From contig CAMWOX010000002.1 in the NCBI GenBank assembly GCA_947175975.1, forward strand, positions 1-36,827: a stretch of 36,827 nucleotides of DNA, given 5' to 3'. The stretch's first letter is position 1; each line of letters opens with the position of its first letter. The notes beneath the pieces are model-generated. The model saw nothing but the letters and a program-made list of their open reading frames with translations. It was not told the DNA's origin and made no database searches. A program made the position numbers and the translations under genes. Origin of the DNA: an uncultured Ruminococcus sp. (GTDB lineage Bacteria; Bacillota; Clostridia; Oscillospirales; Ruminococcaceae). Of this stretch, positions 1 to 8,292 are shown in pieces.

Positions 1-356
1 ATTTTCATGACAGGACACACCAGACGACAGGTGTCTATCAGGTAATCATCCGGTATCAGGATCATACGGAAAAATTAGAGGGACTTGCTGATACGGGAAA
101 TTCTCTTGTAGATTTTTATACAGGAAAACCTGTGATCGTCTGTGACCGGAATCTGCTGCATTCGATACAGCCCAAGCACAGCCATCCGATTCCGTATATG
201 ACCGTTGCAGGCAGTGGAATGCTGGAAGTATTTCAGCCGGATGAAGTTCTGATTTTGCAGGAGCAGGGAAGTACCAGATCTGTAGATGCTTTGATTGGTA
301 TGAGTACCCAGCAAAATCAGAAAGCCATTTTTAATCCGAAATTATTATCTTATTAA
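1..356 (+). CDS. spoIIGA: Sigma-E processing peptidase SpoIIGA, C-terminal part (truncated by window start)
   Basis: Open frame from position 3 reads FHDRTHQTTGVYQVIIRYQDHTEKLEGLADTGNSLVDFYTGKPV..., containing the aspartic-protease-like motif LADTGNSL; lies directly upstream of a sigE-like sigma factor. Confidence 0.85.
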   Translation, partial: FHDRTHQTTGVYQVIIRYQDHTEKLEGLADTGNSLVDFYTGKPVIVCDRNLLHSIQPKHSHPIPYMTVAGSGMLEVFQPDEVLILQEQGSTRSVDALIGMSTQQNQKAIFNPKLLSY

Positions 357-387
357 TAATTAATTTTTTTACCAGGGGGGCTTTTTC

Positions 388-1086
388 GTGTATATTTTTC
401 AGAAATTTCTGGCATTCCTCAAAAGACTGTTTCAGCCGGAGGTCAATTACATCAGCGGTGCAGATACGCTGCCGCCGCCGCTTACCCGGGAGGAAGAGGC
501 ATCTGTTTTTGCTGCACTCTCCGCAGGTGATCCCCATGCAAGGGAGCTGTTAATTGTTCATAATCTCCGATTGGTGGTCTACATTGCGAAAAAATTTGAA
601 AGTTCCGGTGTTTGTCTGGAGGATCTGATCTCGATCGGAACAATCGGATTGATTAAAGCAGTCGGGACGTTCTGTCCGGACAAGAACATCAAGCTTGCAA
701 CATATGCTTCCAGATGCATTGAAAATGAGATTCTTATGTTTCTGCGGAAATCTGTGCAGTACAAAGGCGAGGTTTCTATTGATGAGCCATTGAACGTTGA
801 CTGGGATGGCAATGAATTATTATTATCTGATGTGCTGGGTACAGATGATGATATTGTCAGCCGCGGCATTGAATGGGAGGCAGAAAGGGAAATGCTGTAT
901 GCCGCCGTCAATTCCCTGCCGAAGCGTGAACGTGAAATTATGGAACTGCGGTTCGGACTGAATGGACGAAGGGAGTGTACACAGAAAGAAGTAGCTGAAA
1001 AAATCGGGATTTCACAGTCTTATATCTCCAGACTGGAAAAGAAAATTATCAAAAAGCTCCGGCTGGTTCTCGAAGAACAGGTCTAA
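388..1086 (+). CDS. sigE: RNA polymerase sporulation sigma factor SigE (sigma-70 family, with N-terminal pro-sequence)
   Basis: 232 aa, GTG start; sigma-70 regions 2 and 4 ([33 protein letters not shown]..., [15 protein letters not shown]...[22 protein letters not shown]); amphipathic N-terminal pro-peptide; next to spoIIGA. Confidence 0.93.
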   Translation: MYIFQKFLAFLKRLFQPEVNYISGADTLPPPLTREEEASVFAALSAGDPHARELLIVHNLRLVVYIAKKFESSGVCLEDLISIGTIGLIKAVGTFCPDKNIKLATYASRCIENEILMFLRKSVQYKGEVSIDEPLNVDWDGNELLLSDVLGTDDDIVSRGIEWEAEREMLYAAVNSLPKREREIMELRFGLNGRRECTQKEVAEKIGISQSYISRLEKKIIKKLRLVLEEQV

Positions 1087-1123
1087 GATAATGCTTGACA
1101 AATCTGCTCAGATATGATAAATT

Positions 1124-1165
1124 ATAATAAGCAGGATCAGCAGAAAATGCATTCCTGCTTATTAT
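1124..1165. repeat. Perfect 13-bp inverted repeat (ATAATAAGCAGGA / TCCTGCTTATTAT) with 16-nt loop
   Basis: 1124-1136 is the exact reverse complement of 1153-1165; lies between sigE and the lipoprotein SD. Confidence 0.85.
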
Positions 1166-1185
1166 GATTGTCAGGAGTTATTTTT

Positions 1186-1794
1186 ATGAGATTGTTTTTA
1201 CAGGCGGCGTTTGTGCTGTCAGTTTTCTTGCTTACCGGATGTGCTGGCGGTCGACAGGATGTTAATATGACAGAGGATGAACTACCCTATGGAGCGACGA
1301 TGCGGGAAAACAAGACAGGTTTTGCTGCTCCTATGACATATGACAGGCGTTTTGTGAATGAAGAACAGGTTGCAGTTGTTGCGGATTACTTTGCGGCAAT
1401 TCAGAATCAGGATGCAGAGTTATATCTTGCAAGTGCGTTGCCGCTTTATACAGAATACCAGATTGATGAAGTCTATTCTTATCAGGATGCTGGGGAACTT
1501 GTTGCATCTCTTCATCAGGGAATCGCAGGGCAGACCGGGGAAGATTTTGAATTCAATATGATTTTAATCAATGAATTTGTACAGGATACCAGTTTCGGCG
1601 GTCTGGAGGCAATGCTTGATTTGCTGGATCATGTTTCTGATTCTGATCAGAAATTTTCTGACCAGATGCAGGGTGCATGGGCATTAGAATTAGAATGGAA
1701 TCTGCTGTATAATAACCAGTCCAGTTCCGGCACAGTGGACAGTCAGTGGGTCTATCTGTTCCAGATCAATGATCAGTATTATTGCTGTATGTGA
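1186..1794 (+). CDS. Putative lipoprotein
   Basis: ATG at 1186 after CAGGAG; signal peptide with lipobox MRLFLQAAFVLSVFLLTGCAGG. Confidence 0.75.
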   Translation: MRLFLQAAFVLSVFLLTGCAGGRQDVNMTEDELPYGATMRENKTGFAAPMTYDRRFVNEEQVAVVADYFAAIQNQDAELYLASALPLYTEYQIDEVYSYQDAGELVASLHQGIAGQTGEDFEFNMILINEFVQDTSFGGLEAMLDLLDHVSDSDQKFSDQMQGAWALELEWNLLYNNQSSSGTVDSQWVYLFQINDQYYCCM

Positions 1795-1808
1795 TGAGGT
1801 GAATTTCT

Positions 1809-2531
1809 ATGCCAAGATTTTTTGTACAGCATGCTGATCCCGGGCAGATTATTCTCACAGGGGAAGACGCTCATCATATCGGGCATTCCCTCCGGATGCG
1901 TACCGGTGAAATGCTGACGGTCTGTTCGGGTGGAATGGATTATGCGTGCGAAATTATCCGGATGACAGAAACTGAAATATTCCTGCATCCTGTCCGGATT
2001 ACACCATGCGTTTCTGAACCGGATATTTCTGTGACGCTTTATCAGGCAATGCCGAAACAGGACAAGCTTGCAGAGATTATTCAGAAATCTGTGGAGCTGG
2101 GTGTTTCTGAAATTGTTCCTGTTTTAACTACAAGATGCATTGCCAGACCCTCTGTTTCGGATTTTGAAAAAAAAAGGCAGAGACTGCAAAAAATTGCACT
2201 CTCTGCGGCAAAGCAGTCTGGCAGGGGAATGATTCCGAAAGTAAAGCATCTGATCAGTTGGAAAGAAATGCTTGCAGATTCTCAGAAACAAGATCTGAAT
2301 CTCATGCTCTATGAACAGCAAGGCGGCATGCGTTTTGAGCAGGCACTTGTGCCGGGAAAGAAAAAAATTTCGCTTTTCATTGGCAGTGAGGGTGGTATCT
2401 CCCCGGAGGAAGCCAAGGAAGCTGTTTCGGCAGGATTCTGCTCTGTCTGGCTTGGTAACCGGATTCTACGTTGTGAAACAGCTCCCACAGCAGCACTTGC
2501 TATTTTGATGTATCTGACAAAAAACATGTGA
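1809..2531 (+). CDS. rsmE: 16S rRNA (uracil(1498)-N(3))-methyltransferase RsmE
   Basis: 240 aa; MPRFFVQ...LTGEDAHHIGHSLRMRTGE, LFIGSEGGISPEEAKEA, LGNRILRCETAPTAALAIL (SPOUT knot). Confidence 0.93.
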   Translation: MPRFFVQHADPGQIILTGEDAHHIGHSLRMRTGEMLTVCSGGMDYACEIIRMTETEIFLHPVRITPCVSEPDISVTLYQAMPKQDKLAEIIQKSVELGVSEIVPVLTTRCIARPSVSDFEKKRQRLQKIALSAAKQSGRGMIPKVKHLISWKEMLADSQKQDLNLMLYEQQGGMRFEQALVPGKKKISLFIGSEGGISPEEAKEAVSAGFCSVWLGNRILRCETAPTAALAILMYLTKNM

Positions 2532-2558
2532 AAATTTTCTGAAATTTTAGAAATACTA

Positions 2559-2587
2559 TTGAAATTCGGGAAAGAATATGTTATAAT
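2559..2587 (+). promoter_or_regulatory. SigA-type promoter TTGAAA-N17-TATAAT
   Basis: TTGAAA 2559-2564, TATAAT 2582-2587, ~95 bp upstream of the 2681 CDS. Confidence 0.65.
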
Positions 2588-2680
2588 AAACTTGTAATCA
2601 CTTGCAGAGAACCGCAGATACTCTGCTAATATTGCAATCGGATTGATTTTTACTGATTCTGCGGAGAAAGAGGAAAATTT

Positions 2681-3064
2681 ATGAAAAATTTGAAACTCAT
2701 CGGTGTGATCGTTGCAACTGCTGTTGCGACAGCAACCGCTGTTCTGCTTGTATTGCAGAGAAGCCGTAAAAAGAACAGAATGCGCTTTGACAGCAGTGAT
2801 TTTGATGATGACGATTTCATGAATGATGTATATAACTGCACACCGGATGATCTGGATGTGGATTTCCCGGAGGAGTCTCAAGAAGAGGACATGCTTGACG
2901 AGATGGCGGATGCCGCTGAGGAAGTTGTGGAGGAAGTCAAGGAGATTATTTCTGAAGCAACAGAAAAAGCAGTAGATGCTATGGATGCTGTGATGGATGA
3001 TGCCAACGAAGCACTGGATGAATCAGCAGATCTCATGGATGATACAGATTCTGAGAAAGAATAA
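2681..3064 (+). CDS. Small acidic protein with N-terminal transmembrane segment, unknown function
   Basis: 127 aa; MKNLKLIGVIVATAVATATAVLLVLQRSRKKNR followed by a highly D/E-rich tail; SD GAGAAAGAGG. Confidence 0.7.
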   Translation: MKNLKLIGVIVATAVATATAVLLVLQRSRKKNRMRFDSSDFDDDDFMNDVYNCTPDDLDVDFPEESQEEDMLDEMADAAEEVVEEVKEIISEATEKAVDAMDAVMDDANEALDESADLMDDTDSEKE

Positions 3065-3072
3065 TAAAAAAT

Positions 3073-3105
3073 GCCCTGATCACAGAGATCAGGGCTGATT
3101 TTTTT
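3073..3105 (+). terminator. Rho-independent terminator
   Basis: GCCCTGATC-ACAGA-GATCAGGGC followed by TGATTTTTTT. Confidence 0.85.
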
Positions 3106-3109
3106 GCAA

Positions 3110-3451
3110 TCAGAAATTATTTCCATTCCATCCCCAGTCGGGTGTGCCGAAATAGCTAATATAAATCCGGTTCTGGGGAATGTTTAGTTCTGCCTGAATC
3201 AGTTCACAGATCCGGGCAGTCAGATTCTCAGAAGCCGGGGAAGAAACTGCACCGCAGATCTGTACTTGAATCATTGCTGCTGGTGCATCTGATCCCTGAT
3301 AATAGAGAATCGCATCCGGTTCAAGCGATACCATGAGCCATTGCTCGGATTTGCCGGGCAGAGCAGTAATGGCTTTTCCTAAACCTGCTTTGACAGCTTC
3401 CTGTTGTGCCTTGGAAACAGGCTGATTGGTCTTGACGTTAATAAATGGCAT
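3110..3451 (-). CDS. Macrophage migration inhibitory factor (MIF)-like tautomerase
   Basis: Start moved to ATG 3451 (GGAGGAATTTTT SD); 113 aa MPFINVKTNQPVSKAQQEAVKAGLGKAITALPGKSEQWLMV...IPQNRIYISYFGTPDWGWNGNNF; Pro right after Met, MIF-like C-terminus (RVYINYYDM...VGWNNSTF in mammalian MIF). Confidence 0.85.
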   Translation of the reverse strand: MPFINVKTNQPVSKAQQEAVKAGLGKAITALPGKSEQWLMVSLEPDAILYYQGSDAPAAMIQVQICGAVSSPASENLTARICELIQAELNIPQNRIYISYFGTPDWGWNGNNF

Positions 3452-3470
3452 AAAAATTCCTCCTGTCAGA

Positions 3471-3875
3471 TTATTTCTTTCTGTGATTTGCCTGCTCCAG
3501 AGTTCTGCTCGTAGAGCTGCAAAGTTTCTTGATTGTGTGTTCCGGAAATGTAGATAAAAACAAATAGGCATGGTCTTTTGCTTCATCCGGCGGCAAACGC
3601 AGGATTTTCCGGAAAAATAAATAAATCAGGTCATAGTCTGTATTGAACTGCTTTGCAACTTCTCTGCCTTTGGCAGTCAGTTTGACAGATTCGCAGTAAT
3701 CCGGATAGACAAGATCCATTTCCACCATGCATTTCATCATTTTGCTGACGCTGGGACGTGTCACATTGAGACTTCTGGCAACATCCACACAGCGGATTCT
3801 GGACAGTTCATGCTCCAGATGATAGATACACAGCAGATAGCGGCATTGTCCGGCACATACTCTCATGGTATTCAT
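3471..3875 (-). CDS. DtxR/MntR-family metal-dependent transcriptional regulator (start uncertain: 3875 or 3866)
   Basis: wHTH ...RIRCVDVARSLNVTRPSVSKMMKCMVEMDLVYPDYCESVKLTAKGREVAKQF...; the predicted promoter places the start downstream of ~3900. Confidence 0.75.
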   Translation of the reverse strand: MNTMRVCAGQCRYLLCIYHLEHELSRIRCVDVARSLNVTRPSVSKMMKCMVEMDLVYPDYCESVKLTAKGREVAKQFNTDYDLIYLFFRKILRLPPDEAKDHAYLFLSTFPEHTIKKLCSSTSRTLEQANHRKK

Positions 3876-3906
3876 CTCTTTTCTATGGAAAGTGATCATT
3901 TTCTTT

Positions 3907-3935
3907 ATCATAACATGAAATCCGTCAGTTGTCAA
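3907..3935 (-). promoter_or_regulatory. SigA promoter TTGACA-N17-TATGAT for the DtxR-like gene
   Basis: Minus strand: TTGACA (3935-3930), 17-nt spacer, TATGAT (3912-3907). Confidence 0.75.
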
Positions 3936-4028
3936 GAATTTTCAGATTTTTTCCTGAAATGATTGATTTTTACACAGCAATCTGCTATAATGAATAATAA
4001 GATTATTTTTTCAGGAGGGTATTTTTAG

Positions 4029-5423
4029 ATGAAGACAGAACATTTTTTTAAGATGCTTCAGGCAAAACGTGTTGCATTTATCGGAACAGGTGTGAGTCAT
4101 ACGGAGCTGATCCGGAAATTCCGTGAAAAACAAATAGAAATTACAGTCTGTGATAAGAGAAATGCAGAGCAGTTTCAGGCTGTTTATGACGAATTATCCG
4201 CATTGGGTGTAAAGTTTATCCTGGGTGAGCATTACCTGGATTCGCTCACAGATTTTGATATTGTATTCCGTACACCTGGCATGTATTTCCATCATCCGGC
4301 ATTGACGAAAGCCAGACAGGCTGGTGTCGTGATTACTTCGGAAATGGAAGTATTTTTTGACTTATGTCCCTGTAAGATCTATGCTGTGACGGGATCGGAT
4401 GGAAAATCAACTTCAACTACGTTGATTGCTGAGATACTGGAAGCTTCTGGAAAGAAAGTCTACAAGGGCGGTAATATCGGTAAGGCACTTTTGCCGCTGA
4501 TTGAAGAAATCACCGAAAATGATGTTGCTGTGGTAGAATTATCCAGTTTCCAACTGATTTCCATGCGAAAATCCCCGGATGTGGCATTGATTACGAATAT
4601 TACGCCGAATCATCTGGACGTACATGGTACAATGGAAGAATACACAGAATCCAAAACAAATCTGATTTTGCATCAGAATGCATTCTCCAGAACGGTTCTG
4701 AATTATGATAATCAGGGAACAAGGGATTTACAAAATCTTGTCCGAGGAAAATTAAACTGGTTCACACGACAGACAATTCCGGAACGGGGAGCGTATCTCC
4801 GGGATGATGGTATGCTCTGCTATATCGAGAATCATGCAATCATACCTGTGGTGCACAAAGATCAGATCCGGATTCCCGGTATGCACAATGTCGAGAATTT
4901 TCTTGGTGTGATTGCCGCACTCTGGGGTGAAGTAGAAATTGATCAGATTGTCCGGGTTGCTGAAAATTTTGGCGGTGTAGAACACCGTATTGAATTTGTC
5001 CGGGAAGTCAACGGCGTAAAATATTACAATGACAGCATTGCGACAAGTCCCACAAGGGTGCTTGCAGGACTGAAAAGTTTTGACCAGAAAATTATTGTGC
5101 TTGCTGGTGGCTATGATAAAAAAATTCCGTTTGAACCAATGGCAGAGACTGTCTGCGACAGAGTTAAATTACTGATTCTGATGGGGGCAACAGCGGATAA
5201 AATCCAGAAAGCCATTACATCTTCTGGAAATTATGATCCTGGGAAATTGAAAATATTGCGTGTAAATTCCATGGAAGAGGCTGTGTCAACAGCATACAGA
5301 GAAGCAAGATCCGGCGATATTGTCACGCTTTCTCCGGCTTGTGCAAGTTTTGACTGGTATCCGAATTTTGAAGTCCGGGGACAGCATTTTAAAAATTTAG
5401 TAGGGGGACTTTCAGAATCATGA
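4029..5423 (+). CDS. murD: UDP-N-acetylmuramoyl-L-alanine--D-glutamate ligase MurD
   Basis: 464 aa; P-loop VTGSDGKSTSTTLI, VVELSSFQL, ITNITPNHLDVHGTMEEY, YNDSIATSPTRVLAGL, LSPACASFDWYPNFEVRGQHF. Confidence 0.93.
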   Translation: MKTEHFFKMLQAKRVAFIGTGVSHTELIRKFREKQIEITVCDKRNAEQFQAVYDELSALGVKFILGEHYLDSLTDFDIVFRTPGMYFHHPALTKARQAGVVITSEMEVFFDLCPCKIYAVTGSDGKSTSTTLIAEILEASGKKVYKGGNIGKALLPLIEEITENDVAVVELSSFQLISMRKSPDVALITNITPNHLDVHGTMEEYTESKTNLILHQNAFSRTVLNYDNQGTRDLQNLVRGKLNWFTRQTIPERGAYLRDDGMLCYIENHAIIPVVHKDQIRIPGMHNVENFLGVIAALWGEVEIDQIVRVAENFGGVEHRIEFVREVNGVKYYNDSIATSPTRVLAGLKSFDQKIIVLAGGYDKKIPFEPMAETVCDRVKLLILMGATADKIQKAITSSGNYDPGKLKILRVNSMEEAVSTAYREARSGDIVTLSPACASFDWYPNFEVRGQHFKNLVGGLSES

Positions 5424-6442
5424 ATAAAAAAGAACTGAAAAAATTAATGACAGTGTTATGCCAGGAGAATGGCATTTCCGGCGATGAGTCGGATATTTCA
5501 AAGACTGCCCGTAAAAAGCTGAAGAAATACTGTCCGGATGCCCGGATTGAAAACGGCAATGTGATTGGATCACTGGGAAATCAGAATCCAAATGCCTGGC
5601 ATGTTCTGCTGGATGCCCACATGGATAAAGTGGGATTGATTGTCACCAGTATCACAGATGATGGATTCGTGACAGTCGGGAATGTCGGTGGACTTGACCG
5701 GAGATGGTTTCCGGCACAGCGGGTATGTATTCATGGTACAAAGAGTATTTATGGAATTATTTCCACACTGCCGCCGCATCTGGCATCCGGTGAGGAAAAA
5801 GTCCAGAAAATAGAACAGGTCAGAATTGATACCGGCTATGACGCTGAAAGTCTCCGTGAGTTTGTCTCAATCGGAGACAGCGTCACATTCTGTGGCTACA
5901 CCGGAGAATTGGCAGGTGGCAGATTTAGTTCGCCGGCATTGGATGACCGTTCTGGCATGGCTGCTATTTTCTATGCACTGGATGAGATCTGGCAGGAAGA
6001 TCTGGACTGCAAAGTGACAGTGTTATTTTCCAATCGAGAGGAAGTCAACGGATGCGGTGCAAAAACAGGCTGTTTTTCAATTAATCCGGATATTGCACTC
6101 GCTGTGGATGTGTCATTTGCAGGAGACGGCAAACTCTGTAAGACAGGAAAAGCTGGAGAGGGTGCAATGATTGGATTTTCTCCGTCTCTAGACAGAGGTC
6201 TGTCACAGGAACTTGTTGCGCATGCGATTCATGAAAAGATTCCCTATCAGTATGAAGTCATGAATGGCAGGACAGGTACAAATGCGGATGATTTTGCAGT
6301 CTGCCGGGATGGTGTAGAGACCTGTACGGTGTCAATTCCATTATATTATATGCATACACCTGTGGAAGTCGTGGATGTGAATGATGTAAAAAACACAGGC
6401 AAATTGCTTGCGGCATTCCTGAAAGGGATTCTGAATGATTAA
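5420..6442 (+). CDS. M42-family metallopeptidase (glutamyl aminopeptidase/cellulase M-like)
   Basis: 340 aa; DAHMDKVGLIV, SPALDDRSG, NREEVNGCGAKTG, YYMHTPVEVV; 4-bp overlap with murD. Confidence 0.85.
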   Translation: MNKKELKKLMTVLCQENGISGDESDISKTARKKLKKYCPDARIENGNVIGSLGNQNPNAWHVLLDAHMDKVGLIVTSITDDGFVTVGNVGGLDRRWFPAQRVCIHGTKSIYGIISTLPPHLASGEEKVQKIEQVRIDTGYDAESLREFVSIGDSVTFCGYTGELAGGRFSSPALDDRSGMAAIFYALDEIWQEDLDCKVTVLFSNREEVNGCGAKTGCFSINPDIALAVDVSFAGDGKLCKTGKAGEGAMIGFSPSLDRGLSQELVAHAIHEKIPYQYEVMNGRTGTNADDFAVCRDGVETCTVSIPLYYMHTPVEVVDVNDVKNTGKLLAAFLKGILND

Positions 6443-6466
6443 AGTTTTTTAAAAGGAGTTTTTGAT

Positions 6467-7498
6467 TTGTTAGCATATTTGAAAGAATTATGTGCAGTCT
6501 GCGGTACTTCCGGTGTGGAACAGGCTGTACGGGATTATCTGCTGGAAAAAATCAAGGATTTTCCAGGGATTCTTGAGTGCCGGACAGATAGTCTCGGTAA
6601 TGTATTAGTGCATAAAAAAGGCAGAAAAAAAGCAGCACATACTGTCATGATCGGCGCACACATGGATGAAGTCGGACTGATTGTCCGGGATATTCTGCCG
6701 GATGGCAGATGTGCATTGGATACAGTTGGCGGAATTGATCCGGATGTTGTTATTGGCAGAACCATGCAGATTCCCGATATTGGTTATGGTGTTGTTGGCT
6801 GTGAAGCTGTGCATAATTTGAATCCGGAAAACCGGGAGAAAAAACCAGACAAAAAAGATCTGATTCTGGATCTTGGTGCGAAAAACCGGGAAGAAATAGC
6901 AGATCTTTCAATTCTGCCAGGTGATGCTGTGTATTTTCTGAGCAGATGGGTAACACTCGGCGGCGGTAGCCGGGTTTCTTCCAAAGCAATTGATGACCGT
7001 TTTGGCTGTGCCTGTATGCTGAAAATGTTGCAGGGCGAGATCGCCTATGATACCTGGTTCTGCTTTTTTGTCCAGGAGGAAATCGGACTGCGTGGAAGCA
7101 AGACTGCTAGCTATGCCATTAATCCGGATTTTGCACTGATTCTGGAAACAACTACGGCAGGAGATCTGGATGGTGTGACTGGGGCTGACAGAGTCTGTTG
7201 CCTGGGAAAAGGTCCGGTTGTGTCTTTCATGGACAGAGCAACGATCTATGATAAAGAATTATATAAAATGGCTTTTGAACAGGCTGAAATATTAAACATT
7301 CCCTGTCAGACCAAAACCAGAATCGCAGGCGGCAATGATGCTGGTTCTGTGCATGTTTCCAGAACAGGTGTCCGCACTCTGGCGATTTCGATTCCATGCA
7401 GATACTTGCATTCTCCTTATTGTATGGCACAGATCAGTGACATGGAACAGAGTTATCTCCTGGCGGAAAAGATGCTCGAACGGATGCATGAGCTATGA
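6467..7498 (+). CDS. M42-family metallopeptidase, second tandem copy (TTG start)
   Basis: 343 aa; GAHMDEVGLIV, SKAIDDRFGC, VQEEIGLRGSKTA, RYLHSPYCM; SD AAAAGGAG upstream of TTG. Confidence 0.88.
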   Translation: MLAYLKELCAVCGTSGVEQAVRDYLLEKIKDFPGILECRTDSLGNVLVHKKGRKKAAHTVMIGAHMDEVGLIVRDILPDGRCALDTVGGIDPDVVIGRTMQIPDIGYGVVGCEAVHNLNPENREKKPDKKDLILDLGAKNREEIADLSILPGDAVYFLSRWVTLGGGSRVSSKAIDDRFGCACMLKMLQGEIAYDTWFCFFVQEEIGLRGSKTASYAINPDFALILETTTAGDLDGVTGADRVCCLGKGPVVSFMDRATIYDKELYKMAFEQAEILNIPCQTKTRIAGGNDAGSVHVSRTGVRTLAISIPCRYLHSPYCMAQISDMEQSYLLAEKMLERMHEL

Positions 7499-8292
7499 TC
7501 AGAAAAATAACAGATCCGGAGGAGTTGGATGTTTCGCTTTTGTGTCAGAGCTGGAGAGGACGCAATATCTATGCGTATTATAAGGCTTATGGTCTGGATT
7601 ATGATTTCTGCGAATTTTATCAGGTCGGTGCAGCAGGTATTTTATTAAGATTTAATAGTACTGTTCTGACAATGAATACTGATCCGGGCGAAATAGCCGA
7701 TCTGGCATTGTTGCTCCGGATGATGCAGCCATTCCGGATTGAATCTGATCTTGTAGGAGAATTATGCGAATTTTTGCCGGAGTATATGCCGCTGCACCGG
7801 ACGACATTTCAGCTCCAACCAGGAGAAGAAAATTTATTGCAGGCACAAGAGGCGGAAGCATGTATTGATTTCAACCCGGATCTGGAACAGGTCTATCAGA
7901 TTTTACAGGCAGGTTTTCCGCACTTGCAGGATTATGCACTGTGGCTGACAGATACTTCTCATAGATGCCGTCATGGAATCAGTCATGTGCTGACTTATAA
8001 GAATAGTACAACAGCAAGTATGTTATTTGATATTGAGAATCATGTTCTGATCGGACAGGTTGCTACACGTCCTGAAGCAAGGGGACTGGGACATGCCCGG
8101 ATGTTTCTGAGATGGCTTGCAGGCTGGCTTGCACAGTTGGATAAAACGGCTGTACTGTATGCATTGGACATCCGGCGGAGTTTCTATCAGGAAATCGGCT
8201 TTGTGCCGGTTGCAGAAGAATTTGTACTCGAACACTGCGAACCGGAGAAAAATAATACTATTATCATGAAAGGATTACTTGGAAATGCGTGA
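7495..8292 (+). CDS. GNAT family N-acetyltransferase
   Basis: 265 aa; GNAT acetyl-CoA motif QVATRPEARGLGHARMFLRWLAGWL; 4-bp overlap with upstream CDS. Confidence 0.8.
   Translation: MIRKITDPEELDVSLLCQSWRGRNIYAYYKAYGLDYDFCEFYQVGAAGILLRFNSTVLTMNTDPGEIADLALLLRMMQPFRIESDLVGELCEFLPEYMPLHRTTFQLQPGEENLLQAQEAEACIDFNPDLEQVYQILQAGFPHLQDYALWLTDTSHRCRHGISHVLTYKNSTTASMLFDIENHVLIGQVATRPEARGLGHARMFLRWLAGWLAQLDKTAVLYALDIRRSFYQEIGFVPVAEEFVLEHCEPEKNNTIIMKGLLGNA

Noticed and set aside
2309-2881. 190-aa minus-strand ORF
   Set aside because: Antisense to the end of rsmE and the acidic protein gene; no start context or recognisable domain
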